A stretch of DNA of 64,000 nt from Paralvinella palmiformis (GCA_025642065.1 JAODUP010000184.1:657501-721500); one strand, 5' to 3'. Counted from the stretch's first letter, positions 25,113 to 38,375 are shown. A program made the numbers and translations. The notes: generated by a model not told the origin, from the sequence alone.

Positions 25113-25862
25113 GTTTCTGTGTCTGTCTCTCTCTGTTAAAAGACATTTATACAGAAGAGCACAAATCGTGATTAATTGCTAACAGCAATGACAGTTTGTT
25201 GTGAGGTTGGGCGGGGTTCGCGCATGCGTACGAGTGGTACAGAGACAGCGAACTGTCATTAATAATTCGATGCTCTATATAATGCCGGAGACAATGCCGA
25301 TGCCAGACGGTGTCTATAAACGTCACCTACTGTATACGACACCTTTCTGGCTGACATGAGCACTGAACCGTAAAACCTGGTCTGACCGCTCCCAAACTGA
25401 CCGTCTTCAGACACATGCCTATACGGGGGACTAGCGATGATGATGATGATGGTGGTCGGGAGGCGGGGGGCGAGAGGGCGGGGGTCGGTCGACGCCGATG
25501 TCAGGGGTCAGATGTCATGAGGTCAGGTGGCAGAAGAAGACGATAGGTAACAGTTCCTAGACGGTTCAAGTGGCCAGTTTCCGTCTTAAGAACGACGATT
25601 GCAAGTAGGTTTAGGGTTTGGTCTCTTTGTTTTCGGCCAGCATATTGACGATTGTAGTCGGATACGTCGTATGTAAATATTGGACACTGATAGTTGTGTT
25701 ATTATTATTATTATTATTATGGCGTCTCGGGATAACCAGAAATGTTCAGAAATCGTATATCCAATGTAAACACTGACTGGGTACACAGCTTTAAGGTCAG
25801 TACGGTATAGTGTTCTTTTTCGTTAACTTTAAAACGCTTGTAGCCACGGATCGGCGCACGAA

Positions 25863-25977
<115 letters not shown>

Positions 25978-26101
25978 CACATAAACGCTATTGCTGGTTG
26001 CCGATTTTTTCTTCACAAAGCTCCAAAAGCAAACACTTACTTATCCTGTTTCCATTTTGTTGTAACTCTGAAATAACAAAAGACATGTATACGTTTAAAA
26101 A

Positions 26102-26132
<31 letters not shown>

Positions 26133-26143
26133 GCTGCTACTAC

Positions 26144-26302
26144 GATGATGATTGATGTTTTACGGCCGCTTTTGTGCATATGGTAGGTTAAATGGGCCGA
26201 TCGACCTCCAACGGTAATGAAGCGAAGTCGAAGCTGAAACACCCTTCAGATATGGCCACGCCGAGATTCGAACTCGGGTGGTGGCGATCTGTAGTCCAAC
26301 GT
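26144..26302 (-). mobile_element. SINE-A copy, reverse, 5' truncated
   Basis: The minus strand shows the B box (GAGTTCGAATC), the body with GGTCGATCGGCCCATTTAAC, and an (ATC) tail that adjoins an (ACT)n microsatellite at 26101-26143. The A-box end is cut at about 26302. No target duplication was recognised. Confidence 0.8.
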
Positions 26303-26309
26303 ATCGTTG

Positions 26310-26720
26310 GTCAGATTGTGTATAGATCGAGACAGTATCTGCTAATTTGTGATCAATGCTATGTGGGTTACTTTTCGTGCTTTATCTAACATCCAAGTTC
26401 AGAGAACTCCGTTTATCCGGTTTTCACTTGTTGTCTGTTCCCGGGGTTAATACTCATACTGGCACTCGTGCTTTTTCAGTCGATGTCCCCCCTACTCTTT
26501 GGAAAAGCACCATCTGGACATGTTAAGTCATCAAATAGGATAGTTTCTTTCCTTCACATTTTCAGACTTACTCGTCCCTGCTAAGTTTACCAAGTTTCCA
26601 CTGCATCCGATCATTTGTTGATGGATTTTGCATCGTACCATGACTATGAGATTGCCCAACCCCTGTACTAGGGGTGTCACTGAGCTCGATTCTTTTCAAG
26701 GATATTAGCGCCATAGAAGT

Positions 26721-26752
<32 letters not shown>

Positions 26753-28400
26753 ATCTCATTAACAACGTGTGTTTCATCTAACCAGCTTCCATTTTAGTCT
26801 AATAATCTTCTTCTCTCATTAACCAGACCGTTTCAACACCAAACAAAACTTTGTCGTCCATTTTTAAAGCATCAGCTCGTATGTTGAGTGCTACTTGTGG
26901 TATGGGGCGGGGTGGGGTGTCTTTATGACCATCACGGCCCTACACTCGCATCGAGACCCCTTAAGGTGATGTCCGCTCCCCAACAGGGACGCCCAACGGC
27001 CACCCCCTCCTCTCGAATAAATTACCTGAGCCGAGACCACGTGATAAGTGACCTATAATTGCAGCTGGTCGAATCAACTGTACCGCGCGCTCTGCTCGAA
27101 GTACTGTAAACCTGACGATAACGTAATTACTAGCGTGGTAGATGTAGCGTGCTTATCAAATGGACGATGGCCACTGTAAACTTTCCTATAGCACAGAGAC
27201 GCGTCAGATTGTTTCTGTATCACAGGGGCTATAAGCAAATGGGGTTATGGGCCCCATTTGCCGTAAGCCCCCGGGCTGGCTGTCGTACGGGGTACAGTGA
27301 ATGGGCGACCGACTGCGGTCGAAACGTTGATTCGGTTTACAGTATCTTCGGCGGCCGGTTATTTTGCGGGCTTTTGTGTGTGGTTATTGCGCGGCTAGCA
27401 TGCTAGTGGCGCCACTGACATGCGCGGGACTGGGTTGTCTGATTAGGTAGCACGCATCCCTAGATGAGGTTTTGATTGAATGCTCTCTCTCTCTCTCCCT
27501 CTCTGTCTGTCTCTCTGAGTCTCTCATTCGCGCGCGGTCACGGAGACACCGAACACTCCAGTTCCGTGATATACGGTTACCCTTGTAGATATAATAATAT
27601 ATGATTACTGATAAGAACCAGGTATACCAACTATTAGCGGGCAGGTTTAGTGACAAAGTCTGCGGACGATATCAGATATACAGACAGGAGATGGACTCGG
27701 CCTGGCCTAGCCGGCCTATCATTTGTGGTTCAATATTTATCATTTTAAACTCGGAATGTGGAATCTGGCATCGGCTCAAAGATTGCTCCCGATAAACACC
27801 TCTGACGTCAACAAACTGGAACCACCTGGTTATGGCCTGAATCTAGGGATATAATACTATCATTTACTCATGGCATAGGTCATATATTAATAATATAACT
27901 GCTACTACTACTACTAATAATAATAATACTGTTACTACTAGTAATACTCCTGCTGCTGTTGCTACTACTACTACTTATAATAATATTGTATATTTAAATA
28001 TTTTTAAACCCTTCGAAGCAGGAGCCATTTAAAGGCGCTGTACAGTGATGCCCCAAATAAGACGTCCGATGCGATGTTAAATGTTTGTGTACGGGATACA
28101 TAGACTAAATGGATCTTTGGCACGATGGGGATGTCGGCTGATGAGTTCGAAGAAGCGTTCGACTCGCTTGGTTTCTATATCCGTGCCCATGTTATGTACA
28201 CGTGATGCAGTATAGTGGGAAGTTTCGACCCTCCCCCCAACCCCCCGTCTAGGGTCTAGTGTTATATTTTAGTCAACTCATTCACGTATATTCACTTCAT
28301 TTATTTGACGGGTTCCATTCATTTCTACTATCTCATCTGCAAGTTCTTAGGTCATATTCTGTCATGTCTGCGAATTGCACCTGTGCTGATCTTCCTCGTA
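26310..28400. other. Unique DNA with (TTA)n and (ACT)n tracts
   Basis: A (TTA)n run at 26717-26748 and ACT/AAT runs at 27898-27980 are present. The remainder, including a GC-richer block at 27040-27420, shows no recognised gene. Confidence 0.45.
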
Positions 28401-28470
28401 AGAGACAATCTTGTACGGACTGATAAATAAAGCTTCTCTATCTATCTATCTATCTATTTATCTCTTTATC

Positions 28471-28618
28471 TACCGGCCGTCAGGTAGCGCGGTTGGCCAC
28501 AGATCTATAGCACCTGGGTTCAAACCCCGGCCGGGCTATGCCAGAAGGGTGTTTCATCTTTCACTACGCCTCATTACCTTTCGGGGTCCATTTAGGCTAC
28601 CTTGTGCACAAAAGTCCC
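28471..28618 (+). mobile_element. SINE-B copy, 3' truncated
   Basis: The head GTAGCGCGGTTGGCCACAGA, B box GGGTTCAAACCCCGG and body up to CTTGTGCACAAAAGT are present. An internal deletion has removed the GAGGTCGCTCGG part of the core, and the element ends in a C run. A (CTAT)n microsatellite abuts its 5' end. Confidence 0.8.
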
Positions 28619-29116
28619 CCCCCCCCCGAATGAACTACGCCCTGGTCATCATTGGTAAACCTTTAAGAATCTCCTTGGTGGCTAGCAAATATTAATATAC
28701 TATATAGTATAAAGAGGATTTATCCGAATTATGATATAAACTTGGGCGGAAATATTTTTACAAATCTACAACATCGATGTTGTGTTGATTCAAGAAGTAA
28801 GTTGTTTGTTGTTTTTGGTCGTTGTCTGGATGGCTGTTAACTTATCTCTCTCTCTCTCTCTCTCTGAGAGCAGCAATTAATCGGGTTTAGCATTCTTCAC
28901 ACAGCAATTAAAATGAAATGGTTGTTGTTGTTGTTGTTGTCCATGTTGCAGTTGTTGGGTTTTTCTTTCCTTTAAGAACGCAATAATTATTACTCCCTTT
29001 CGACAAGTGCCTGGATTTGGCTCACTACCGGCTATTCTTAGAGTCACCTTGTGGTCTCCATGAAAAAAATCAATACGTATAGTAGTGTACTCTAGTGTGT
29101 CTGCGCGCGCACGTGT

Positions 29117-29148
<32 letters not shown>

Positions 29149-29871
29149 AGACGTAATACTTAACCCCGTTATCTGATCAGATGTTATCAGATGGAAACTT
29201 TTTTTAATATATCATTATTATTATTATTATTGCGAAGAACCGCTTTTGAACAACCGCGCATTTATTATATGGACTGGTACTTAAGAGGGGACCGGCGAAA
29301 GAGAGCCAATCTACCAGCCGAATCAGCTCTCGTCTGACTCTTCTTTCTAAATAAACACAGCGTAGCACTTCAGAAGTGTAATAATTGTTTTGGTGTGTGT
29401 TTGTGTGTGTGTGTGTGCGTGCTTTTTTCTCTTTCTCTCTCGGAGATTTATCGCAACCGAAAACGAATCAGTGTTAGTACATACCCCGTCATACCATTGT
29501 ACGTTGCTTGTTTATAACGTAACAACTTTGCGCCGCTCCGCCTGGCGGCGAATTTGGTCTATTCGGGCGTTCGCGTATTTTGGGATGCAAGACCTGGTTT
29601 TATTGCACACGCGCACACGCACATACACACACTCATCACACACCGTGCAGCTTTTTATTCCCCAACAAACAGTATCATTCAGTTTACACTCTTGAGACAG
29701 TTTCCCCCTACAGACGACAGCCGATCGCCCCTTCGCTCTTGGATGCGGTTAGCGACCGTGCCGGATAAGCTCGTCGCTGATTGGTCTGTGACGGAGTTAG
29801 GGCGCCGCCGAGCGGTCTATTCCTACGCACCGGGGGTGTCCGGGTTGTGGTCCGCCGCGGCGCCAGTACTA

Positions 29872-29905
29872 TACTATATAGGTTCGGCGAGGGGGCCCCC
29901 GTTCA
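29872..29905 (+). promoter_or_regulatory. Candidate TATA-type core promoter
   Basis: A TATATA motif lies at 29875-29880, and a TCA initiator-like triplet follows about 28 bases later at 29903-29905. The spacing is typical of a metazoan TATA/Inr promoter. The surroundings (29700-29910) are GC- and CpG-richer than most of the window, and a consensus 5' splice site follows 0.42 kb downstream. The sequence shows only the motifs and their spacing. Use as a promoter is inferred and depends on the exon chain downstream being real. Confidence 0.35.
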
Positions 29906-30328
29906 GCGGCGTGTAGCTGCACACAATAACATGGCTCTTGGCCGGTCTAGTTCATCTCTCTACACGGGGCTGCGGTGTCTCTAATGGTCACATCTATAGT
30001 AACATAGATAACCAGCCAGAGAGAGAGAGAGAGCTTCTATTATCGAGTCGTAGTTTACTTGTAAAGTAATGCGAAGCTTGTAAACGCTTCGATGCAGCAG
30101 CGGTCTTACTCGGCAGGGACCCTGACGCTTGGAACTGGTACCCGCAAACTTACCCGGCTTGGACTATATTCCGTTTGGTGCGAGTTGTAAAAGTTCATAG
30201 CGAGGAGTAGGTCTAGCGACCGGGTTTTGGAGAGTTTGGTGCACCGCTTTGTTATTGTTGTTGTGGGTTATATTCCGGAAAGTGTGTGGGCAGTTGGCGT
30301 TATCTGTTTGTTGCGCTCTCAACTTAAG
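29904..30328 (+). other. Candidate untranslated first exon
   Basis: The segment runs from the putative initiator to CTTAAG|GTGAGTA, with the donor GT at 30329-30330, a near-perfect metazoan 5' splice site. It has no microsatellite longer than a 14-base GA run and no long open frame. It contains an upstream ATG frame of only 17 codons starting near 29931, so it would be 5' UTR. If spliced to 35940 it would be the leader of the three-exon gene described below. The 5' end is a guess from TATA spacing. It could instead be the first exon of an unrelated transcript. Confidence 0.3.
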
Positions 30329-32105
30329 GTGAGTACATCCTTTTTATAGGTCGCTTATTGGGCATCAGTCCACTCACTCGGTCGCTGGCTGTTGATGGTA
30401 AACTTCCCGAGGTTGCAATACTCGGTTGTAGATCTCGAGGGGTCTACTAGATCTACTGCAGAGTGCGATTTATCTATTTGCCCATCGTTTTAGCCTATAA
30501 AACGAAATTACCGATCACCCGCTCTGTTGGTCTACCGGGAGTGATTATTGCCAGCATCATCACCATCATCATTATCTCGGTGATGATCATTACAACATTA
30601 GATAAGGAACTGTTTATTTAGAAAGGATCAATCACTGCTGGCTGTCATCACTAGATAATAGATCTAGTCATCTGGTGCATCATTGAGTGATTGACATTGT
30701 GAACTGTTAGATTCGTACGCTTTAATTTAACAACAACAAGAACCTTAATGCAGATGCAATAATACACCCTTTTATCAGGCTTATGGCCTCATCGGAAGAC
30801 AGCGCCACCTCATCAGATCCCACTCAACGCGTGTATTAATAATTCATAATCAATTTGTTGTTTGTTATTGTTTAGCACAGATTATGCGAACGTTTGTTTA
30901 TTGCGATCTGACTATTTACCGGTAGACTATTGGGTCTAATGCCACTCTACTGAGTAGACCCTCTGGTTAACTGGATTAGTAGACATAATAGATCTAGTAG
31001 TCTAGTCTGGAATGGGATAATTGGGTTTCAGTTCTTTCTCCGTTCAATCTTTGGACTGGATCCGGGTCTAAGATGATAAATATTCGTCGCCAACGGACGC
31101 CATTTATAACTCTTTCCGTCGGATTGACCGCTGATGGCGACCCTTTCGTCTCAATTCTGGCAAGTCCGTGTTCGCCGTCCGGGAGATATCGGACGATTGG
31201 TCGGTCGGTGGAGATTGATTGACGGCCATTAGTTGCTAGTTCGTGTTCCAGCCGATGCCGGCGACCCATTACGACTGACAGTCGGGCCTCTATCGGCGAG
31301 CGGTCGGGCGGCTCGTCCCCGGGGCTCCGATGGGTCGCGCTGCCAGTGAGTGAGAAGTGAACGACGGGCAGGCCGTCGTGTTTTTCGACGCCTGACTGAC
31401 AGACGTGCCAGGAAATTAGCGCGAGAAGCCGGCACATCACACACAAACACGCACACACTCTGTGTGTGTGTGTGTGCTGGGAGTCCAATCCCGATTGCTG
31501 CCTATCAGGATATGTGCCGTGATCCCCTTCACTCGGCGCCGAAATAAGCCATAATAGGCTTAATTGTAATCCGCCTCACCATAGAAATTATCGGCTTCGG
31601 TAAAAGCTGGATTGTTGGAAAGGCGCGTGGGGGAAGGCGTAGAGGAGTGTGTGTGTGTGTGTGAGGGGGTCTACGGTTTCAGGAGAAGATTATTGCGACG
31701 TAATGGGAATCCGATGATAAAATAGCAACAAATGTCGACCGGAGACGTTTGGAGAGTTTTGTTGTCCCGCGGTAAGCCCTGTGCCATTGGAGACGACTTA
31801 GACAATGATAAACGAACGGAAATCTGGCCAGCGTCAACAATTATAAACTGACCCGTAAACAGACAGGGCGTAAAGTATTGTGTAAACATTGTAAACTTAC
31901 GAACCAGATTATGACAGCTGTCTGATTGGTCGGTCGTCGGTCGGTTGTGTATTATTTCGATGGTTCCATTGAAAGCTTCGATTTAGAGAGCGTAAGATAA
32001 AGTCACCCAGTAATGAGTTATGATATTAAGTACAGTGTTAGTGTAGCTGCTTGTGGGGTTGTCCCAGAGAGTGTTCGAAACCTAGCATGTGCCAGAGGAC
32101 CCTCC

Positions 32106-32156
<51 letters not shown>

Positions 32157-32557
32157 ATATTTATTCGAATAAATTATCTGTCTTGTTAAAACGGAAACTT
32201 CAGAAACGTATATGACTGCTTTACCTGCAGGTAAATAGTATCTCTCACTAAATTGTACTGAATGTTGTGTTTTGAATTGCGCAGGTTCAGACTAAACTCG
32301 GAGAGTGTGAGGTGTGTGGTGTGTGTGTGTGTGTGTGTGTTTTAATTGAATTAATGTATAACTGTTACCTAGCTGTACTGAACACACACAAACACAATGA
32401 AGCCGTTAAAGTTTTAGTAATTGAATTTTGATGAAATGTGTTTGGGAGAAATCGTTTGTGCGTCCGTGCACTCTAGCACACAATAAGATCATACTGTAAG
32501 TAACAATTTTGAGAGAGAGAATTCTGACCGAAGTCGTATAACGGCCCATCACCACTC

Positions 32558-32594
<37 letters not shown>

Positions 32595-32600
32595 AGTGAG

Positions 32601-32631
<31 letters not shown>

Positions 32632-35600
32632 GTTTGTCTGTGTGCTATATGATAAAGCGGCACACCGTTGTTGACCAGAGCTTGACTCTTGCGGTTTGCG
32701 AAGAGCAAAAACTCGCCCTCATATCGCTGTTAGTTTCTCGTTAGCGGCTGACTCAGGCAGGATGTGTGTGTGTGGGGACCTGGTTTACTTTTCTTCCACA
32801 AAACGACTAGCGCTACCCTTTCTTTACGTCCGTACCTACGACCAGCCAACCAACCAGCCACAACCAGCCAGCCAGCTTCCTGGTCGGCTCCGCAATCTGA
32901 TTCATAAATATACAACGGTACGTAGTATCGATATTTCGATTAATAAATCGGGATCTTAATTAATGCGGTTAAAATGTATCTGAGTTCGGTGGTTGAGTGA
33001 AGGGGGGGGGGGTTAAGGAGCGCCAGTAAGCCAGAAACCACATCTAGGTCTAGGACTTACACTCCGCCATCTGTGATTTTTATACCGAGTAATCGGATGC
33101 AGATGTTCGGCAGCGAACTGGCCGCAGATGACGTGATCAGTTTTCACCGAGCGTGGTCGGTTTCGAACAGAAATCCCCTCCAGGATCAGACGAATTGCTT
33201 CGCATCGAAGAGCCGCGATATTCCGAAACGATTTACTTCGGCGTAATACATGGGCAAAATTTTCGATTTTCGCCGTCGGTCGGTCACCCGCTGCTAGGAA
33301 GGTTCTGCTTAAAGCCGCGGCTTACAGCCACCGGATGTAGTAATTAGCGCCCTCTGGCCCCGTGTTCTGGCAAAACGCCACGGATTTCTTGCTCGGAAAG
33401 GTCTTTAAGCGTTAAACGACTTTATTGCTGATGTGTTCTTCGGCTCTCGGCACTATCCTATTAACTCTGCTGCGCGGTTGTGGTCGCTTCAATCGCGAAC
33501 AAAATTCGCTGTACTCTTACAGGAAAAGGGAAGGAAGTGGACAGCGATTTCGGGCATCCATAAGCTCTCCCATACAGCCATGGTCAAAGCTGGAAACCGT
33601 ATTTCCTCTCACCAAGACCGATGCTACGCAACGAATGAGAACCATTGGTTACTTCTGTAAATTTATGTTCGACGACAGGAAGCGGTTGCGTCGTATGAAT
33701 ATTCAGAAGACATCTGATATTAATCGGTAATGACTGCTCGGCGATGTTGACTGGCAGACATTATAATAATAAAGTCATAAATAAGCATAAATACGTGGAC
33801 GAGTTTTGTAGTCGGCAGTCACAAGTACTGTTTACACCGACAGTAGCTCGGTTATGAATATTGTAATGGGTCTTATGCTGGTCTGACCTTCACGTTTAGA
33901 CGTCCATCAGTTGTGTGTGATGGTGAGGTGTGTTTACCCGTGCTATTTATCGTTCGAGAAAGCGATATTTTACGACCGCGAAGCCACGCAGAACGGAGCC
34001 CTTCGTGAGCGAGCTCCACTGCATCGCGGCCGATGTCGAACCGAAACCGAAATTTCAACCGCTCCCGAACAGTAGAATGTCCGGTCCGTCTGTGCGGTCA
34101 GAACGGCCAGATTGCCCGTGAGATTGTGGTCCATGTTTTCGGCGAGGCTGGCTCGGGTTATGGTATGATAAGCCAGAAATGTTTTATTGCATCGACTGTC
34201 CCCGGCTGACCAGTTTTACGATGGTTATGGCCCAGGAACTGATAACAACATCGCAGCATACTCGATAAGTAGGGGCTCGTGCTGGCTGAATGGTTGACGC
34301 GTCATCGGGCTGGCTGGATTGGATTGTGGATGCCTTTCGGATCCAGTTGCGACGGTGACGATTGCACGCGCGCGAGATCCACCCGGCTCCGGATTGCCTA
34401 CCGCGTCTTGTTGGTGGCTGGCTGGCTGGCGATGATACGATGGACGGTACGTGACAAGACGTGCTCCTTCCTACCTGTCAGTTGTCACATAGATGGCTCG
34501 ATGTCACAACGAGTGAGCCACTTAAGGCACTCGTCCGATAACTCGTTTTTCAATTTATATGACTAACTTATCAGTCAGAGAGAGAGAGAGAGAGAGCACT
34601 TACCAGCCTTCGGTACACGTTAAGGTGTTAACACAATAACTAGCCGCTGAGTGTGTTTATCGTGTTCCAGGTACGTTTATGTTTGCCAAATGTCGACGCA
34701 TGACGATGATGCGTCTCCTCATCCACGTCCCTTCAAGTTGTCGGACGTGGCGATGACGAAGCGTGTTTTGTTTACCCGGGTCTCCACGGCAACGGCCATG
34801 TTTGTTTTGGTGTACTCAGATATAATCGGGCCTTTTAAATAAGTTTCCTTCCCATACGAGGTTATCGGTTTAATGTTTGATGTCTTTCTATTTTCAGAAC
34901 TGACTTCCGCCAGGTGATAGTAGCTGTTGTTGGCGCTCCGACCGGGAAAGAACCAATCAGCTTCGACGATTACTGAACCGGGATTCCAGTTAATCGCGAA
35001 ACGCTAAGAAGTAGACCGGAAACGCGGGAACCGCCTCTGGTAAACAGGTTGTTTGACATCTGACCGACCGGAAATCTCCCCACGGCGAGCGGAAATCTGC
35101 CGGAAGTAGAACCCAGCGTCTGGATCGTCAACGTCTTTTGGAGAGACTCCCGATTGGACGCCCGATCTCTTGTGCGCGCGCGTGTGTCCAGGTGCGGAAC
35201 CTCCGCGGGCACTATCGGAATCAGCGATCAAATACATCGGTGCGGTTTGTCAGGATTGCCCGAGCGCCCGCCAGGTGTCAGCAGAAGTTGGATCCGGATA
35301 ACCGGCGCTGTTGGACACGCCAATTGTTTGAAGTGGCTCGCTGACGTTGTGGGTACCTGTATCCCGGCTAATTAAACTTGTAGCCCCTAGGTATCGGGTT
35401 ACACTCGGCGAGTCCGGGTTATACACTCACGGATCGTGTCCTAGCCGAGTAGTGATCCAGGGGTGTGCCCGGTGATAATGAATGGTGCGTCTATTGCGCC
35501 AATAATCCGTAAAGCGAACAGGAGAGCGCCTGCTTTTGAATAGGATTACCATTTTAAACACCGAAACGCATACACCCCAACAAAATTGGATAAAAATCGC

Positions 35601-35939
35601 GTCGTTCCAACTCTGGATTAAACAGAGCAGGTCACCCCGCCACCAACGAACAATAGCATCCGGACGAACGTGCTATTGGATTACATTGTGCGTGCACGGA
35701 TAAGTTCCCCGCGTGCGCACGTACGCCCGCGTGAACCGAATAACTCGGCCCCGACGCCTTGTTGGAGATCAATTGCGGACATTAGTCGCCATACGCAGCA
35801 TCGCCGTCGCGGAAGCCAGTCGCCATGGCCGCCTCATCCCCCGTCGCCTCATCCTCCTCATTATCGACGCTCTCCCAGTGTGTTCTATTTCAAGGATTTA
35901 GCATTTATTATCTGCTAACAGTACATCTGCTGTTCGCAG
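30329..35939 (+). other. Putative first intron, unique CpG-containing DNA
   Basis: This 5.6-kb stretch between the candidate first exon and the first candidate coding exon has fewer long microsatellites than its surroundings: short TA/TG runs at 32107-32156, TC/TG runs at 32556-32632 and a GA run near 34580. It is otherwise unique, rich in CpG and in ATTA/TAAT-containing segments. Open frames of 60-160 codons on both strands (for example 30994-31488 minus and 35004-35375) lack recognisable domains and look like chance frames in GC-balanced DNA. A weak tRNA-like stretch lies near 34274-34350. Long low-repeat first introns often carry enhancers; here that is inference. Confidence 0.3.
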
Positions 35940-36038
35940 TTCTACATGACCTTCGACCTTTTAGTTTGCCGCTGGTCTCCGGCAACGCTTGGAGTTCAAT
36001 GTACACCGACAATATGGCGAGCAGAGTTGTGATACCAG
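35940..36038 (+). CDS. Candidate coding exon 1, start of unknown protein
   Basis: An acceptor (TCTGCTGTTCGCAG, ending 35939) and a donor (ACCAG|GTATGT, GT at 36039-36040) bound this 99-bp exon. Two in-frame ATGs occur at 35999 and 36014. The second has A at -3 and G at +4, a good animal start context, and opens MASRVVIP before the exon ends one base into a codon (phase 1). The next candidate exon begins with two bases, so the junction codon becomes Glu and the frame stays open. If the first ATG is used, five residues (MYTDN) are added. I recognise no family from this short N-terminus. The long open frame upstream of the acceptor (from 35825) is probably not coding. Main doubt: exon and start rest on splice motifs alone. 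Confidence 0.4.
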
Positions 36039-36155
36039 GTATGTATGTCCGTCCGTCTCTCTGTCTGTCAAAGTAAAGATCCGGGGAGACAACCCCCCCC
36101 CCCCCCCGTGATACTCAAAATATACCAAAATCAATCATGTTTATAAACACGTTTA

Positions 36156-36199
<44 letters not shown>

Positions 36200-36204
36200 T
36201 TAAC

Positions 36205-36305
36205 AGTGTGAAATAAGGCACTGGTACAGAGAATCTGGAATCATGAATTGAAACTATAGATTATTCATCAGGGTCTGAATGCCGAGTCTACTTTTCATGC
36301 TGAAA
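36205..36305 (+). repeat. Dispersed repeat R3 copy
   Basis: GTGTGAAATAAGGCACTGGT, ACAGAGAATCTGGAATCATG and TTCATCAGGGTCTGAATGCC follow the order of R3, with TTTTCATGCTGAAAT at the end. A (TA)n(TG)n tract at 36158-36200 sits directly 5', as in other copies. Confidence 0.7.
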
Positions 36306-37537
36306 TATATATATGTGTGTGGAACCCATCCATCTTGAATGGGCCCCCTCATAGAGGCCCCTAGAATTTCTTTCTAGATCCGCCATTGCCTCCCTGTGCA
36401 TGTCCCCATCGATGTACGTATGTATATATATGCACACACGTACGAACGGACACCATTCTGCGGTGGACCCTTTCGATCAGTGTGAGTTTGTTTTTTCACT
36501 CAGCGAGTCCCGCCGCGCCCGTCTGGTTGGTGTAGTCAGGCAGGCAGCTACGCCTTCGAACGATGGATGATGGGGTTTTTTCGCTGACGACGAGATGTAA
36601 TCGTTTTCGTTCGGATTTGATCGAAGTCAGCGGCCAGAAATTGGCTCTCCGATTGTTAGCCAATTAGAATGCGCGGTGTACGACGCTTGCAGGTTAGATC
36701 ATCTCCGGTGAATTACGCCTAATTGCTCACGGAAGAGGAACGCGTATTGGTTAAAAACGGACGTCCCGAGACAAGAGTTTGGATAAATTGCTCGAAATCG
36801 GACTGGACTCGCTCACCCTCCCTCCCAGCTTGCCAGCAGCTCCCCGGTTTCGCGAACAAACAAGCTATTTTCACTCGATTCTTCGGCACCATTTTAAATG
36901 CACTTGGATCGTTGCCAGTAAGTTTGGGCACCGTGACACTGTGCTGGCAGTGTTCGACTGAACATGTTGTTGTTGTTTTAAAAAGAAGATATATTTGTGT
37001 GCACTGCACGTGTGTTTGCGTGCATAATCCGCGCAAAATTAAGATAGGTTCTGAGTTTCAGAAAGTAGAACTACATCTTTATTTGGCTCGTTTTCAGGCA
37101 CACATATAACTCTTTGAATTAAATTTTGAATTAGCATATCAATCCCCCCCCAGAAGCTTTCGCGGGGGGGGCGTCCTGGGGGAACCCATCCCAAACAGCA
37201 ACCTAACTGGCAGCCATTTTATGCGAAGTTAGGTGCCACTATTCACTAACGAGTCAGACGTTCGGCTCAGAAAGGGCGCACAATGGCCGCAATGTTATCT
37301 AACGCGTCTGGCTGACGACGGCCGGCCGATAGTAAGTATTCTAGCTCGGAATATCAAACCCCGGTATCTCGTCGCAATCGTTCTCTATAATATCGGCGCT
37401 GGTCTCCACAATGGAGTACACTCTCGGGCAGACATCGCGGTGCCAGAAGCCGATACTGCCAGGTCTACTAACAACTAGCTTATGGCCGGCCTGTGACTTG
37501 CTCGCAGCGAACTAAACGTTTCATTTCGGAGAGACGA

Positions 37538-37719
37538 CGACGATGATTGGATGTTTTACGGCCACTGTTGTGCACGCGGTAGGCTAAATGGGCCGAGCAA
37601 CCTCCAAAGGTAATGAAGCGAAGTCAAAGATGAAACAACCTTCAGATATACTACCCACGCCGAGATTCGAACGCGGGTGCTAGTGACCTGTGATCCTTAG
37701 ATCGCGCTACCGTTAGACC
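37538..37719 (-). mobile_element. SINE-A copy, reverse, with TSD
   Basis: Read on the minus strand, this has the tRNA-like head, the body with GTCGCTCGGCC-type core (here GGTTGCTCGGCCCATTTAGC) and a short (ATC/GTC) tail. The 13-base direct repeat TTCGGAGAGACGA flanks it at 37525-37537 and 37720-37732. The first few bases of the head are missing compared with the 12108 copy. The next SINE-A copy lies in the opposite orientation only 48 bases away. Confidence 0.88.
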
Positions 37720-37767
37720 TTCGGAGAGACGATTCGGTCCTTGTTCGTGTCTGCCGTCGCGCGGTGT

Positions 37768-37958
37768 AGGGCGCCTCCGTCGTCTAGCGGTAGCGTGTTG
37801 GACCACAGATCACTACCACCCGTGTTCGAATCTCGGCGTGGGCATATCTGAAGGTTGTTTCGTCTTTGACTTCGTCTCATTACGTTTGGAGGTCGCTCGG
37901 CCCATTTAGCCTAGCTTGTGCACAAAAGTGGCCGTAAAACATCAATCATCATCATCAT
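37768..37958 (+). mobile_element. SINE-A copy, forward, with TSD
   Basis: The copy is near full length, with head GCGCCTCCGTCGTCTAGCGG, B box GTGTTCGAATC, the shared body and an (ATC)n tail. The perfect 14-base duplication CCGTCGCGCGGTGT occurs at 37754-37767 and 37959-37972. With the minus-strand copy at 37538-37719 it forms an inverted pair with arms of about 180 bp. Confidence 0.9.
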
Positions 37959-38375
37959 CCGTCGCGCGGTGTCCCGTGGCCAGTACAAGAGATCGCGCGC
38001 TCGTACCGCTGCCAGCTAGAAACCGTACAACTCGCACCGCCTTATGATGAAGTGTCTCGATGGCGTTTGGCTCCCGGCTTTCTGTATTTTAATAACCAGT
38101 TTGCTGGACCACGAAGAAGAAGGTGGTGGATGGTTTTTCATCGTCGAAGTTTTTCCGGCTTTATTTTCGCCTTATTAACACTTATAATGCTGGAGTAGCA
38201 ATTTAAGTCTGTGCTTGGTTTTTCTGCTTTCTTTTTGAGCCGACTACAGTGTTTTTGCTCTTAGAAACTGTACTTTGACGATGCGATGTTTGCCTGTATG
38301 CTACGTGGATACTTACGGTTTGAAGCACTCAACTTATGGGCCACTTAGCACAATACAGTCAGCATTATAATATGG

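Noticed and set aside
30994..31488. 164-codon minus-strand frame near the putative promoter
   Set aside because: It includes a CA-repeat segment, has no domain, and overlaps a competing frame of similar length on the same DNA.
38048..38182. 44-codon frame with a hydrophobic N-terminus
   Set aside because: Too short and unsupported. No splice site, homology or conserved context is visible.
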